A stretch of 64,000 bases of DNA. It comes from Pararhizobium sp. (GTDB taxonomy: Bacteria; Pseudomonadota; Alphaproteobacteria; Rhizobiales; Rhizobiaceae). Below are positions 45,095 to 55,352 of the stretch, one piece after another. The notes under the pieces are model-generated. The model had not been told where the DNA came from. It searched no databases and saw only the letters and a program-made list of their open reading frames with translations. The stretch is taken from the NCBI GenBank assembly GCA_017794825.1, contig CP051237.1:2170001-2234000 (forward strand). Reading direction: 5' to 3'. The position numbers and the translations under genes are program-made. Each line of letters begins with the position of its first letter. Position 1 is the stretch's first letter.

Positions 45095-47794
45095 ATGCTG
45101 ACGACAGCAACGCTGGCCTCCCCTGAAAGCCGCGCCGCGGCCACGCCGATGATGGAGCAGTTCATCGAGATCAAGGCGGCCAATCAGGACTGCCTGCTTT
45201 TCTATCGCATGGGCGACTTCTACGAACTGTTCTTCGACGACGCCGTACAGGCGTCGAAAACGCTGGGGATCACGCTGACCAAGCGCGGCCAGCACCTGGG
45301 CAAGGACATCCCGATGTGCGGCGTGCCGGTGCACGCGGCCGACGACTATCTGCAGAAGCTGATCGCGCACGGCCACCGCGTCGCCGTGTGCGAGCAGACG
45401 GAAGACCCGGCGGAGGCCCGCAAGCGCGGCTCCAAATCGGTGGTGCGCCGGAACGTGGTGCGTCTCGTGACCCCCGGCACGCTGACCGAGGAAAAGCTGC
45501 TTTCCCCGTCCGAATCGAATTTCCTGATGGCGCTCGCGCGCGTGAAAGGCATGGGCGACGAAGGCTACGCGCTCGCCTGGCTCGACATATCGACCGGCGC
45601 CTTCCGGCTGGCCGAGAGCGCGGCCGGGCGGCTGCTCGCCGACATCATGCGCATAGACCCGAAGGAGATTATTGTCTCCGATCAGCTTTTCCATGACGAC
45701 GCGCTGCGGCCGGTGTTCGACACGCTCGGCCGGATCGTGACGCCGCAGCCGGCGGTGCTCTTCGACAGCGGCAGCGCGGAAGGCCGGATCACGCGCTTTT
45801 ACGGGGTATCGACGCTGGATGGATTCGGGGCGTTTTCGCGCGCAGAACTGGCGGCTGCCGCGGCTGCGATCGCTTATATAGAAAAGACCCAGCTTTCCGA
45901 ACGTCCCCCGCTGGCGCGTCCCGAACGCGAGACCTCCGGCTCGACCCTTTTCATCGATCCCGCGACGCGCGGAAATCTCGAACTTCTGCGAACCCTTTCG
46001 GGTCAGCGCGAAGGCAGCCTGATGAAGACGCTCGACCGCACGGTGACTGGCGGCGGCAGCCGGCTTCTCGCCGAGCGACTGATGTCGCCGCTGCTCGACA
46101 TTGACGCCATCAATCGCCGGCTCGAATCCGTCGGCTGGCTGCTGACGGAATCCGACCTGTCGGATGGCGCCCGCGAGGCGTTGAAATCACTGCCCGACAT
46201 GCCGCGGGCGCTCTCGCGCCTGGCGCTCAACCGCGGAGGGCCGCGGGACATGGGATCGATACGGCAGGCGCTGGAGGCGGCTCACCTGCTGCGTCAGCTT
46301 TTCGGCGACAGCGAGGCGCCGGAAGAAATAGCGGACGCGCTGGCCGCCATCGGCAGGCTTCCGCCGGAGCTGGGCGCGCTACTCGATGCGGCGCTCGACG
46401 ACGAATTGCCGCTTTTGCGCCGGGACGGCGGCTTCGTGCGCGCCGGCTATCACGAAGAACTCGACGAGATGCGCGCGCTGCGCGACCAGTCGCGCAAGGT
46501 GATCGCCGGCCTGCAGCAGAAATACGCCGAAGACACCGGCGTCAAATCGCTGAAGATAAAGCACAACAACGTGCTCGGCTACTTCATCGAGGTGACGGCG
46601 GGCAACGCCGGCTCCCTGACGGACGACGCCGCCAAGGCGACCTTCATCCATCGCCAGACCATGGCGAACGCGATGCGTTTCACCACGACGGAGCTCGCCG
46701 ATCTCGAATCGCGCATCGCCAACGCCGCCGATCGAGCGCTGACAATCGAGAACCAGATCTTCGGCAAGTTGTCGGCGGCGATCGTCGAGGCCTCGGATCT
46801 GATCATCGCCGCGGCCCATGCGACGAGCGTCATCGACGTTTCAGCGGCGCTTGCGACCCTTGCGGAAGAACAGGGTTATTGCCGCCCCGTGGTCGACGGT
46901 TCCGTGACCTTCTCGATCACGGCGGGACGCCATCCGGTCGTCGAGCAGGCGCTGCGCCGCCAGGCGGCCGACCCGTTCGTCGCCAATGATTGCGACCTGT
47001 CGCCAAGCGAGAGACGCGACGACGGCGCGATCTGGCTTCTGACCGGGCCGAACATGGGCGGCAAATCGACCTTTCTCAGGCAAAATGCGCTGATCGCGAT
47101 CATGGCGCAGATGGGATCGTTCGTTCCGGCCGGCAGCGCCCATATCGGCGTGGTCGACCGGTTGTTCTCCCGCGTTGGCGCGTCCGACGACCTGGCGCGC
47201 GGTCGTTCGACCTTCATGGTGGAGATGGTCGAAACGGCGGCGATCCTCAACCAGGCCGGCCCGCGCTCGCTGGTGATACTCGACGAAATCGGCCGGGGCA
47301 CGGCGACCTTCGACGGGCTGTCGATCGCCTGGGCGGCGATCGAGCATCTGCACGAGGTCAATCGTTGCCGCAGCCTGTTCGCCACGCACTTTCACGAATT
47401 GACGGCGCTGTCGGAGAAACTCGGGCGGCTGTTCAACGCGACGATGCGGGTCAAGGAATGGGAAGGCGACGTGATCTTCCTGCACGAGGTCGGGCCGGGC
47501 GCCGCCGATCGTTCCTACGGCATCCAGGTTGCCCGGCTTGCGGGCCTGCCCGCCTCCGTCGTGGAGCGGGCGCGGCAGGTGCTGGGCCAGCTCGAGGAGG
47601 GTGAACGCACCAACCCCGCCCACAAGCTGATCGACGATCTGCCGTTGTTCGCCGCCGAGGTTCGCCAGAAGCCCGCGCAGAAATCCGAACCCTCGGCGGT
47701 CGAGGACGCGCTGTCGACCGTCAATCCGGACGACATGACGCCGCGCGAAGCGCTGGAGTTTCTCTATGCGCTAAGAAGCAAGCTGGAGCGTTGA
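45095..47794 (+). CDS. mutS: DNA mismatch repair protein MutS
   Basis: Mismatch recognition ATPase of 899 residues. The mismatch-binding motif GDFYELF (Phe42, Glu44) is near the N-terminus; Walker [10 protein letters not shown] spans 651-659 and Walker [13 protein letters not shown] follows, then the helix-turn-helix of MutS domain V. Start at 45095 (MLTTATLAS) has AGGAA upstream; the frame is open 37 codons further but that part lies in the maeB-mutS promoter gap. mutL is not in the window. Its 3' end is 12 bp from a convergent cation transporter. Confidence 0.96.
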   Translation: MLTTATLASPESRAAATPMMEQFIEIKAANQDCLLFYRMGDFYELFFDDAVQASKTLGITLTKRGQHLGKDIPMCGVPVHAADDYLQKLIAHGHRVAVCEQTEDPAEARKRGSKSVVRRNVVRLVTPGTLTEEKLLSPSESNFLMALARVKGMGDEGYALAWLDISTGAFRLAESAAGRLLADIMRIDPKEIIVSDQLFHDDALRPVFDTLGRIVTPQPAVLFDSGSAEGRITRFYGVSTLDGFGAFSRAELAAAAAAIAYIEKTQLSERPPLARPERETSGSTLFIDPATRGNLELLRTLSGQREGSLMKTLDRTVTGGGSRLLAERLMSPLLDIDAINRRLESVGWLLTESDLSDGAREALKSLPDMPRALSRLALNRGGPRDMGSIRQALEAAHLLRQLFGDSEAPEEIADALAAIGRLPPELGALLDAALDDELPLLRRDGGFVRAGYHEELDEMRALRDQSRKVIAGLQQKYAEDTGVKSLKIKHNNVLGYFIEVTAGNAGSLTDDAAKATFIHRQTMANAMRFTTTELADLESRIANAADRALTIENQIFGKLSAAIVEASDLIIAAAHATSVIDVSAALATLAEEQGYCRPVVDGSVTFSITAGRHPVVEQALRRQAADPFVANDCDLSPSERRDDGAIWLLTGPNMGGKSTFLRQNALIAIMAQMGSFVPAGSAHIGVVDRLFSRVGASDDLARGRSTFMVEMVETAAILNQAGPRSLVILDEIGRGTATFDGLSIAWAAIEHLHEVNRCRSLFATHFHELTALSEKLGRLFNATMRVKEWEGDVIFLHEVGPGAADRSYGIQVARLAGLPASVVERARQVLGQLEEGERTNPAHKLIDDLPLFAAEVRQKPAQKSEPSAVEDALSTVNPDDMTPREALEFLYALRSKLER

Positions 47795-47806
47795 TCCCGG
47801 TCGCTT

Positions 47807-48697
47807 CTACTGATGATTTTTTGACGCGGCGAAACCGGGCGACTCAAGCTGGATTGTTGCATGGGCGAGGCCGAAGGTATCGGCGAGCGCCTTTTGCAAC
47901 GCGGCGAGCACATCATCGCGATCGACGCCGTCGCTGACGGTTGCGTGCAGGGTGACCACAGGCTTGTCGCTGGTCAGCGACCAGACATGAACGTGGTGGA
48001 TGTCCTCGACCCCGGGCGTCATCGCGGCGAGTTTTTCCGCGATGTCGCCGACATCCATGTCTTCGGGCGTGCCTTCGAGCAGGATGTGGGACGATTTCCG
48101 CACGATCGTGTACGCCGCGCGCAGGACCAGGACGGCCACGAAAACCGACAGGATCGGATCGATCGGCGTCCAACCCGTCCAGATGATGACGAGGGCTGCG
48201 ACGATCGCCGCGATCGAGCCCAGCATATCGCCCATGACATGAAGGGCGGCGCCGCGCATGTTCAGGTTTTCCGATGACCGGTCACGCAGGATCATGAAGG
48301 AAATGATATTCACCACAAGGCCTACGGCGGCGATGATCAGCATCGGGCCGGCGAGCACGTGATCCGGTTCGCGGATGCGGCCGACAGCCTCCCATGTGAT
48401 CCATATGGCGATGAGGAAGAGACCAATGCCGTTGACGAAAGCGGCGAGCACCTGGAAACGCGCATATCCGTAGGAGCGCATCCGGTCGGGATGGCGGTCG
48501 GAGACGAGAAACGCAATCCAGGCAAGGATCAGCGACACGCAGTCCGTCAGCATGTGGCCAGCGTCGGCGATCAGCGCCAGAGAACCGGCATAAACGCCGC
48601 CCGCGGCTTCCACGACCATGAACGTGACGGTGAGCAGGAGCGCCCATAGTACGCGCTTCCGGTTCCCGGTGTTCCCGTGATCGTGATCATGCCCCAT
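47807..48697 (-). CDS. Cation diffusion facilitator (zinc/cobalt exporter family)
   Basis: Six-helix CDF exporter of 296 residues. The transport site is seen in helix 2 (LIADAGHMLTD, HxxxD) and helix 5 (ALHVMGDMLGS, HxxxD), matching Zn-type sites of ZitB/CzcD relatives. A short His/Asp N-terminus (MGHDHDHG) and a C-terminal cytoplasmic regulatory domain are present. The HxxxD pair favours Zn or Co over Mn. It is convergent with mutS and 32 bp downstream of the SH3 gene on the same strand. Confidence 0.93.
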   Translation of the reverse strand: MGHDHDHGNTGNRKRVLWALLLTVTFMVVEAAGGVYAGSLALIADAGHMLTDCVSLILAWIAFLVSDRHPDRMRSYGYARFQVLAAFVNGIGLFLIAIWITWEAVGRIREPDHVLAGPMLIIAAVGLVVNIISFMILRDRSSENLNMRGAALHVMGDMLGSIAAIVAALVIIWTGWTPIDPILSVFVAVLVLRAAYTIVRKSSHILLEGTPEDMDVGDIAEKLAAMTPGVEDIHHVHVWSLTSDKPVVTLHATVSDGVDRDDVLAALQKALADTFGLAHATIQLESPGFAASKNHQ

Positions 48698-48729
48698 GGC
48701 GGCGACGCCTCTCGTTCACGCGTAACGGT

Positions 48730-49275
48730 CTACTTGAAGGCCTCGCCCGGGTAGGCGCCCCAGATCTGGTCCTGAGCGATCCAGCCTTCGGCCTGCTGGA
48801 TTTCCGCCCGGCACCAGTCTCCATTGCATTCGTCGATCGCGACGACGACGCCCGGTTCGAGCCGCGCGACGAGACCCGCGCCGCGACGCGGCTCGGCGTG
48901 CATTTCCACGAAAACGTCCTTGGCGCCGCGCCTCCAGGGCGCAACAGCCGCCGTGCGGTCGCCCGACAAAAGCGATTTGTGGATCCAGCCTTCCGTGCCG
49001 TCTTCGTCGCGCACCCGACGCCAGTGATCATATTCCTGGATGATCTCCATCGGCACGCCGGATCGCGTGTAGAGCCAGGAGACCGCGTAATCGGTGCTCG
49101 GCCCCACTCGAAGATTGACCCGGGACGCCTTGAGACTGACGAAACGCGGAAGCGGCAGACCGCTTGCGCCCTTCGCCGCGCTTTGTGCCTGCGTGACGGG
49201 AGCGGAGCCGACACTGAAAGAAACGGCCAACAGGGCGACGCCCAGCGCCGAATTGATGATGGTGCGTACGCTCAT
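48730..49275 (-). CDS. Exported SH3-domain protein
   Basis: A 181-residue protein with a signal peptide (SVRTIINSALGVALLAVSFS) and two bacterial SH3-like domains: VNLRVGPSTDYAVSWLY with a WIHKSLLSG end, then a second ending GWIAQDQIWGAYPGEAF. Such proteins bind cell-wall peptides or act in the periplasm; function is unknown. Start at 49275 is preceded by GGAGG. Frame is open 45 codons upstream without coding character. It is transcribed with the cation exporter, 32 bp upstream. Confidence 0.8.
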   Translation of the reverse strand: MSVRTIINSALGVALLAVSFSVGSAPVTQAQSAAKGASGLPLPRFVSLKASRVNLRVGPSTDYAVSWLYTRSGVPMEIIQEYDHWRRVRDEDGTEGWIHKSLLSGDRTAAVAPWRRGAKDVFVEMHAEPRRGAGLVARLEPGVVVAIDECNGDWCRAEIQQAEGWIAQDQIWGAYPGEAFK

Positions 49276-49468
49276 ACAAACCTCCATCCGAATTGCTGCA
49301 GAACGGCGCGGGCTCGTGAAGAAGCGAATTTCAGCCGGACAGGACGCGAGTTTTATTTGTCTTGGCGCGATCGTCTGGTAGAAAGTTGCTGTATCGTGGC
49401 CCACGATCAATTTTCGAGTTTTATTGCATCTTGGTTAAAGAGCTCTCAACAAGGAGCCGATTGAGGAA

Positions 49469-50467
49469 ATGCCGAACAAGAAAAGACCGAAAGTCTACGT
49501 GACCCGGAAACTGCCGGAACCGGTGGAAACCCGGATGCGGGAGCTGTTCGACACCGAACTGAACATCGACGACACGCCGCGCACCCAGCACGAACTGGTC
49601 GCCGCGATGCAGACGGTGGATGTGCTGGTGCCGACGGTGACCGACAGGATCGACGCGGCGATGATCGCGCAGGCCGGACCGAACCTGAAGCTCATTGCAA
49701 ATTTCGGCAACGGCACGGACAATATCGACGTGATCGCCGCCGCCGACAGGGGCATCGCCGTCACCAACACGCCGAACGTGCTGAGCGAAGACACCGCCGA
49801 CATGACGATGGCGCTTATACTGGCTGTTCCGCGCCGGTTGACGGAGGGCGCGCGCATCCTGGAAGAAAGCGGCCAGTGGAGCGGCTGGTCGCCCACCTGG
49901 ATGCTCGGGCGGCGCATATGGGGCAAGCGGCTCGGCATTATCGGCATGGGGCGCATCGGCGCGGCCGTTGCGCGCCGGGCCAAGGCCTTCGGCCTTTCCA
50001 TTCATTACCACAATCGAAACCGGGTGCACCCCCGCACGGAAGAGGAACTGGAAGCGACCTACTGGGACAGCCTCGACCAGATGCTGGCGCGCGTCGACAT
50101 CGTGTCGGTCAACTGTCCCTCGACGCCCGCGACCTTCCACCTGCTTTCGGCGCGGCGTCTCGATCTTCTCAGAAGCGAAGCCTATATCGTCAACACAGCG
50201 CGCGGCGGCATTATCGACGAGGCGGCGCTGATCAAGAACCTGCAGGCCGGAAAAATCGCCGGCGCAGGTCTCGATGTTTTCGAGCACGAACCGGCGGTCA
50301 ATCCGAAGTTCATCCGGCTTGCCGAGGAAGGCAAGGTCGTGATGCTTCCGCATATGGGCTCTGCGACGATGGAAGGCCGCATCGACATGGGCGAGAAGGT
50401 GATCATCAATATCCGCACCGTGTTCGACGGCCACAGGCCGCCCGACCGGGTGCTTCCCGGCATCTGA
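49469..50467 (+). CDS. gyaR: D-2-hydroxyacid dehydrogenase (glyoxylate/hydroxypyruvate reductase)
   Basis: NAD(P)-dependent reductase of 332 residues. The Rossmann loop GMGRIGAAVARR, the catalytic Arg in NTARGGIIDE, Glu in EHEPAVNP and His in LPHMGSAT are all present. The N-terminal FGNGTDNIDV and the length match the rhizobial GyaR type. The likely reaction is reduction of glyoxylate or hydroxypyruvate. It has its own 193-bp upstream region and is convergent with the ThiF gene after 10 bp. Confidence 0.9.
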   Translation: MPNKKRPKVYVTRKLPEPVETRMRELFDTELNIDDTPRTQHELVAAMQTVDVLVPTVTDRIDAAMIAQAGPNLKLIANFGNGTDNIDVIAAADRGIAVTNTPNVLSEDTADMTMALILAVPRRLTEGARILEESGQWSGWSPTWMLGRRIWGKRLGIIGMGRIGAAVARRAKAFGLSIHYHNRNRVHPRTEEELEATYWDSLDQMLARVDIVSVNCPSTPATFHLLSARRLDLLRSEAYIVNTARGGIIDEAALIKNLQAGKIAGAGLDVFEHEPAVNPKFIRLAEEGKVVMLPHMGSATMEGRIDMGEKVIINIRTVFDGHRPPDRVLPGI

Positions 50468-50477
50468 CCGGCTTGGC

Positions 50478-51224
50478 TCAGGCGCCGTAGGAGATGGTCT
50501 CGAACCGCGCCGCAAGCCCGTCATAGAGCAAGAGCCTGCCCACCAGCGGCTCTCCCGCGCCGGTTATCAGCTTGATCACTTCCATGGCCTGAAGGGTTCC
50601 GACAACGCCCGTCAGCGCGCCGACAATGCCGGCTTCGGCGCAGGTGGGAACCGCGCCAGGCGGCGGCGCTTCGGGAAAAAGATCACGCCAGGAGGGATTG
50701 GGATTGCCGGCGCTGTCCTTCTCGAAGGGTTTGAGCACCGTCACCGATCCATCGAAGCGGCCGACAGCCGCCGTCACCAGCGGTTTGCAAACGGCGGCGC
50801 AGATGTCGGCCACAAGATAGCGCGTCTCGAAATTGTCCGACCCATCGACGACGATGTCGTAGCCCGCAACGATCTCGCGAGCGTTGGCGTCGACCATCCG
50901 AACCGCATGAAGCACCACAGTGACGTGCGGATTGATCCGCTCCAGCGCGCGGGCGGCGCTTTCCGCCTTGGACCGGCCCACCTGGTCGGTGTCGTGGATG
51001 ATCTGGCGCTGAAGATTGGAGAGCGACACCGCGTCGTCATCGACAATACCGAGCTTTCCGACGCCTGCCGCGGCAAGATACTGCAGCACCGGTGAACCCA
51101 GCCCGCCTGCGCCGACAACCAGAACGCGGGCGGCTTTCAGGCGCTGCTGGCCGGCGCCGCCAACCTCCGGCAGGACGATGTGGCGGGCGTAGCGCTCCAG
51201 TTCGGGATGCGAAAGAGTGGTCAT
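50478..51224 (-). CDS. moeB: ThiF/MoeB-family adenylyltransferase
   Basis: E1-like enzyme of 248 residues that adenylates the C-terminus of a ubiquitin-like sulfur carrier (MoaD or ThiS). GAGGLGSPVLQYLAAAGVG is the ATP loop, DIVVDGSDNFETRYLVAD holds the catalytic Asp and Arg side, and Cys in PPPGAVPTCAEAG is the conserved cysteine. The zinc-binding CxxC of E. coli MoeB is not present at its expected place before LFPEAPPP, and there is no rhodanese domain. So it is a short form; MoeB or ThiF cannot be separated by sequence alone. recF ends 12 bp upstream. Confidence 0.85.
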   Translation of the reverse strand: MTTLSHPELERYARHIVLPEVGGAGQQRLKAARVLVVGAGGLGSPVLQYLAAAGVGKLGIVDDDAVSLSNLQRQIIHDTDQVGRSKAESAARALERINPHVTVVLHAVRMVDANAREIVAGYDIVVDGSDNFETRYLVADICAAVCKPLVTAAVGRFDGSVTVLKPFEKDSAGNPNPSWRDLFPEAPPPGAVPTCAEAGIVGALTGVVGTLQAMEVIKLITGAGEPLVGRLLLYDGLAARFETISYGA

Positions 51225-51236
51225 TGATCAGGCCTG

Positions 51237-52373
51237 TCAATCTTCGGCTGGCCGGACGGAGCCTTCCGCCACATGAAAGTGGCGCGCCCGTTCACCAAGC
51301 GCGGCGAACATGCCACGATCGGTTCCGGTCATAAAGGCCTGGCCGCCGAGATCCTCGATCAGATCGAACAAGGCGGCGCGGCGTCCGGCGTCGAGATGCG
51401 CAGCAATTTCATCGAGCAGCATGACGGGCGGATGACCACAGGTCTGCGCAGTCAGCCGCGCATGGGCAAGCACAAGTCCGATCAGCAACGCCTTCTGCTC
51501 GCCGGTGGAACAACGCGCCGCATCCATGTTCTTTGCAAGATGCCAGACAAGGAGGTCGGAACGATGCGGACCGACCAGCGTGCGGCCGGCGGCGCCGTCG
51601 CGATAGCGGGACTGTGACAGTTGACGCGCGAATTCGTCCTCAATCTCCGCCGCCGAGGCCGATCCGATCTCGTCGATGAAATCGGTCAGTTGCAGCCGCG
51701 CCTTCGGAAAGGGGCTTTCCTGCTGGCCGGATTCAATCAATCCGGACAGCATCGTCACCATTTCGCGCCGGGCGATCGCGATCGCCGTGCCGAACTCGGC
51801 CATCTGCGCCTCGATTGCGGCGAGCCATGACGGGTCGGCGCCGCCTTCCGAAAGCAACCGGTTGCGGCTGCGCATGGCGCGATCGTAGTCGAGTGTCCTG
51901 CGCGCGTGCTGCGGATCGATCGACAGGACCTGGCGGTCAAGGAAACGGCGCCTGTCTCCCTTGGACCCGGTGAAGAGGCCGTCCATGGCCGGCGTCAGCC
52001 AGACCAGCCGCAAATGGTCGAGCAACTCGTCCGCGCCGCCTGCATTGGTGCGGTTGATGCGAATTCTGCGGCTCTGCCCCTGGCTCTCCGATCCGGCGGA
52101 GGTTCCGATCGTCACATCGCCTTCCATACCATTGAGTTCGGCGAAGACGGAAAACCCGTCGGGAGCGCCTTCACGGACCATCTCCGCATACACGCCGCGC
52201 CGCAGACCGCGTCCGGGCGACAGCAGCGAGACGGCTTCCATGAGATTGGTCTTGCCGGCCCCGTTTTCGCCTGTCAGCACGACATGGCGCCGGTCCAGCG
52301 CAAGCGACAGAGAATGATAATTTCTGAAATCCGCAAGTTTGAGCTCGCTCAGATAAACCCTGCGGTCGTTCAC
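51237..52373 (-). CDS. recF: DNA replication and repair protein RecF
   Basis: SMC-like ATPase of 378 residues that loads RecA at gaps. Walker A is TGENGAGKTNLMEAV (about 34-48), signature RCSTGEQKALLIG, Walker B VMLLDEIAAHLD. Family length and the N-terminal FRNYHSL motif are intact. It follows dnaN by 22 bp in the dnaA-dnaN-recF order. Confidence 0.95.
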   Translation of the reverse strand: MNDRRVYLSELKLADFRNYHSLSLALDRRHVVLTGENGAGKTNLMEAVSLLSPGRGLRRGVYAEMVREGAPDGFSVFAELNGMEGDVTIGTSAGSESQGQSRRIRINRTNAGGADELLDHLRLVWLTPAMDGLFTGSKGDRRRFLDRQVLSIDPQHARRTLDYDRAMRSRNRLLSEGGADPSWLAAIEAQMAEFGTAIAIARREMVTMLSGLIESGQQESPFPKARLQLTDFIDEIGSASAAEIEDEFARQLSQSRYRDGAAGRTLVGPHRSDLLVWHLAKNMDAARCSTGEQKALLIGLVLAHARLTAQTCGHPPVMLLDEIAAHLDAGRRAALFDLIEDLGGQAFMTGTDRGMFAALGERARHFHVAEGSVRPAED

Positions 52374-52395
52374 GGTATGGCCCGCCGTCCGGTCC

Positions 52396-53514
52396 TCACA
52401 CTCGCATCGGCATCAGAACATAAACCGTTTGCTCATCGCCGGTTTCGCGCACCAGCGTCGGCGAGCCGGGATCGGCGAACATAAAGACCGCCTCCGTCCC
52501 GCTGAACTGGGCGGTAATGTCGAGCAGGTATCGCGCGTTGAAGCCGATATCGAGAGCGTCGCTGTCATACCCGACAGCCAGTTCCTCGGTGGCGCTGCCC
52601 GAATCCGGATTGTTGACGGTCAGGGTCAACAGGCTGTCGGACAGGCTGAGCTTGACGGCCCGGCCGCGTTCGGAGGAGATCGTCGATACGCGATCGACGG
52701 CGGCCGTAAAGGAGGCGCAATCGATCTTGAGCTCCTTGTCGTTGCCGGACGGAATGACGCGCTGGTAGTCGGGAAAGGTGCCGTCGATCAGTTTCGACGT
52801 CAAAAGCACGCCGCCGATCGTGAAGCGAATCTTGGCGTCGGACAGCTCCACGGTAATGGAGACGTCGGGATCGTCGACCAGCTTCTGCAGTTCGCCGACC
52901 GTCTTTCGCGGCACGATGATGCCCGGCATGCCTTCCGATCCGGAGGGCGCGTCGACGTCTGCGCGGGCGAGACGGTGTCCGTCGGTGGCGACGGCCCTGA
53001 GCTTCAGCGCTCCGTCCTCCTCGATCGTGTGCAGGAATATGCCGTTGAGATAGTAGCGTGTCTCTTCGGTGGAGATGGCGAATTGCGTGCGGTCGATCAG
53101 CGTCTTCAGCTCGGTCGACGGGATGCGGAACGTGTTCGAGAACTCCCCTGCCGTCAGGTCCGGGAAATCGGATTCCGGCAGGCATTGCAACGTGAAACGC
53201 GAGCGGCCGGAGGTGACCGACATGGAATTGCCGCCAGGCTCGACGCTGAGCTGAACCTCGGAGCCGTCCGCCAGCTTGCGAACGATGTCGTAGAGCAGAT
53301 GCGCCGGAACGGTGGTTGAACCGGACTGCTCGACGCTTGCCGCCGTCGCTTCCGTGATCTCCAGATCGAGATCCGTCGCCTTGAGCTCAAGCGTCACGCC
53401 ATCGGCTTTGAGAAGCACGTTTGACAGGATCGGGATCGTGTTGCGCCGTTCGACGACGCGATGCACGTGGTTGAGTGACTTCAGGAGATTTGAACGCTCG
53501 ATCGTTACACGCAT
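52396..53514 (-). CDS. dnaN: DNA polymerase III beta sliding clamp
   Basis: The 372-residue clamp has three beta-clamp domains of about 120 residues each: the first begins MRVTIERSNLLKSLNHVHRV, and the last ends with the conserved PMRV tail that shapes the protein-binding cleft. Length is normal. It begins 275 bp after dnaA, a space that has its own hairpin, so it may have both an own promoter and read-through from dnaA. Confidence 0.97.
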   Translation of the reverse strand: MRVTIERSNLLKSLNHVHRVVERRNTIPILSNVLLKADGVTLELKATDLDLEITEATAASVEQSGSTTVPAHLLYDIVRKLADGSEVQLSVEPGGNSMSVTSGRSRFTLQCLPESDFPDLTAGEFSNTFRIPSTELKTLIDRTQFAISTEETRYYLNGIFLHTIEEDGALKLRAVATDGHRLARADVDAPSGSEGMPGIIVPRKTVGELQKLVDDPDVSITVELSDAKIRFTIGGVLLTSKLIDGTFPDYQRVIPSGNDKELKIDCASFTAAVDRVSTISSERGRAVKLSLSDSLLTLTVNNPDSGSATEELAVGYDSDALDIGFNARYLLDITAQFSGTEAVFMFADPGSPTLVRETGDEQTVYVLMPMRV

Positions 53515-53748
53515 GGCAGCTTTACCGTTATCTTATTTCTGTCCTGGTCAGCGGAATCAGGAACTGTGAACCTGAAATCGAACACACGCTACGCCTGCAG
53601 GCAAGCGCGTGGTGAGACGGGACCAGCAAAATGGCAGATTTGCCCACCAATAGGCAAGTCCGTTGCGGATCGGCGCGGTGCAGAAACAGATATTTCCCGG
53701 GAATTTATTCCGGGACGCCGATCGAATGGCGGCGTATGATGCGGATGA

Positions 53749-53769
53749 CCCGCCCCTTGCAGGGGCGGG
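53749..53769 (-). terminator. Strong hairpin after dnaA
   Basis: A perfect 9-bp stem (53749-53757 with 53761-53769, CCCGCCCCT/AGGGGCGGG) with a 3-base loop lies 21 bp after the dnaA stop codon. There is no T-run, so termination may be partial, letting some transcripts reach dnaN. Confidence 0.5.
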
Positions 53770-53789
53770 GCCGGGTTTCGGGACCGCGA

Positions 53790-55343
53790 CTATTCGCTGA
53801 TCAGCCTGCGCAACAATTCGATTTCGTGCGCCAGCTTGGTGTCCTGTTCCAGGAGGCCTTCTATCTTGCGCACAGCGTGCAGCACCGTTGTGTGATCACG
53901 ACCGCCGAAGCGACGACCGATTTCCGGGAAGGAGCGCGGCGTCATTGTCTTGGACAGATACATGGCGATCTGTCGCGGCTTGACGATGGTCCGGGTCCTT
54001 CGGTTGGAGATCATTTCCTGGCGCGAAACGCTGTAGTGCCGCGAGACGATGCGCTGAATGTCTTCGATGCGCACCCGTTTCGGCTCACCCGCATTGACCA
54101 GATGACCGAGCAATTCATCGACCCGGTCGATAGACAGGGCCGGCTCGAACGAGCGGCGGAAGAGCAGCTGGTTGAAGGCGCCTTCGAGTTCCCGCCCGCT
54201 GGAGGTGACGTTGCGCGCGACATGGACGAGAATATCGTCGGGAATGTCGAGCGTGCTGTCCTCCTGCTGCGCTGCGACCAGCCGGCGTCGCAGGATTTCC
54301 AGACGCATCTCGAAATCCGGAGCCTCCACCTCGATGGCGACGCCGCCCTGAAGGCGCGACCGAACCCGGGTGTCCAGGGATTCCAGCTCCCATGGCGCCC
54401 GGTCCGCCGCAACCACGACCTGACGCGCGGAATCCAGCAGCATGTTCAGCAGGTGACAGAACTCGTGCTGGATCGACTTGCCCTGGAGGAACTGCATGTC
54501 ATCGATCACAAGGAGGTCGATATTGCGCAGCGACTCCTTGAAGGAAAGCGCGTCATTGTCCCTGATGGCGGTCGCAAACCGCCACATGAAATACTCCGCC
54601 GTCAGATAGACAACGCGAGGATTGCGATCGCTCGCGCTGGCTTCCAGGGCAATGGCCTGCAGAAGATGGGTCTTGCCGAGCCCGACGCTGGAATGGATGA
54701 AAAGTGGATTGAAGCGCACGGCGCTGGCGCCGGCTTCGGCGATTGTTCGCGCCGCCGCAAGCGCTACGCGGTTGGACGCGCCTTCCACGAAGGTCGCAAA
54801 AGAATAGCGCGAATCCAGCGGAGAGCCGGTGACCGACTTTCCGTCGCCGGGCTGAACTGTCTGGCTTCGCGCGAGCTTTGCCGGACCAGGCGACTGGGGC
54901 TGCCTGCAGGGCTGCTGGGCCGGCTGAACGGCGGCCGCAGACATGTCTGTAATTTCGGATGACTGTATCAGACGGTTTCCCCGGGTCGCGGATCGCACAA
55001 GAATCTCGACGCGCAGAATGTCAGGGTTTTCTTCCTGAAACAGCTTCGTCAGCAAGTCGAGATAACGGTTGTTGATCCATGATCTGAGAAATGTCGTTGG
55101 AACGGAAAGCCGAACGATGCTTTTTGAAACCGAATCCAGTTTCAAGCGACCAAACCAGCTTGAAAAGACGTCGGGACCCACGATTGCCTTCAACCGGATC
55201 TGGACCCGGTTGAACAGAGCCTTCTCGTCCATTTCTGATTTCCCCGTATTCGCCGCTTTGTTGGCCGATTTAGCAAGTCGTGTTGGATTCGTCTTATTGT
55301 TATGCAAGTCAGATTGCACAGGCGCCGCTGTAGAACCCTGCAT
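53790..55343 (-). CDS. dnaA: Chromosomal replication initiator protein DnaA
   Basis: DnaA opens the replication origin. The 517-residue protein has domain I near [21 protein letters not shown], a Gln/Pro-rich linker, the AAA+ domain with Walker [16 protein letters not shown] and Walker [14 protein letters not shown], and the C-terminal DNA-binding signature [17 protein letters not shown]. The SSVGLGKT loop differs from the usual GGVGLGKT at the first two positions. Start: ATG at 55343, nine bases after AGGAG; an ATG at 55352 touches that ribosome-binding site and is therefore less likely. Confidence 0.97.
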   Translation of the reverse strand: MQGSTAAPVQSDLHNNKTNPTRLAKSANKAANTGKSEMDEKALFNRVQIRLKAIVGPDVFSSWFGRLKLDSVSKSIVRLSVPTTFLRSWINNRYLDLLTKLFQEENPDILRVEILVRSATRGNRLIQSSEITDMSAAAVQPAQQPCRQPQSPGPAKLARSQTVQPGDGKSVTGSPLDSRYSFATFVEGASNRVALAAARTIAEAGASAVRFNPLFIHSSVGLGKTHLLQAIALEASASDRNPRVVYLTAEYFMWRFATAIRDNDALSFKESLRNIDLLVIDDMQFLQGKSIQHEFCHLLNMLLDSARQVVVAADRAPWELESLDTRVRSRLQGGVAIEVEAPDFEMRLEILRRRLVAAQQEDSTLDIPDDILVHVARNVTSSGRELEGAFNQLLFRRSFEPALSIDRVDELLGHLVNAGEPKRVRIEDIQRIVSRHYSVSRQEMISNRRTRTIVKPRQIAMYLSKTMTPRSFPEIGRRFGGRDHTTVLHAVRKIEGLLEQDTKLAHEIELLRRLISE

Positions 55344-55352
55344 TTTGGCCAT

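Noticed and set aside
49373..49390. Sigma-54 promoter before gyaR (TGGTAGAAAGTTGCT)
   Set aside because: The GG and GC are only 9 bases apart instead of 10 and the -24 part is weak.
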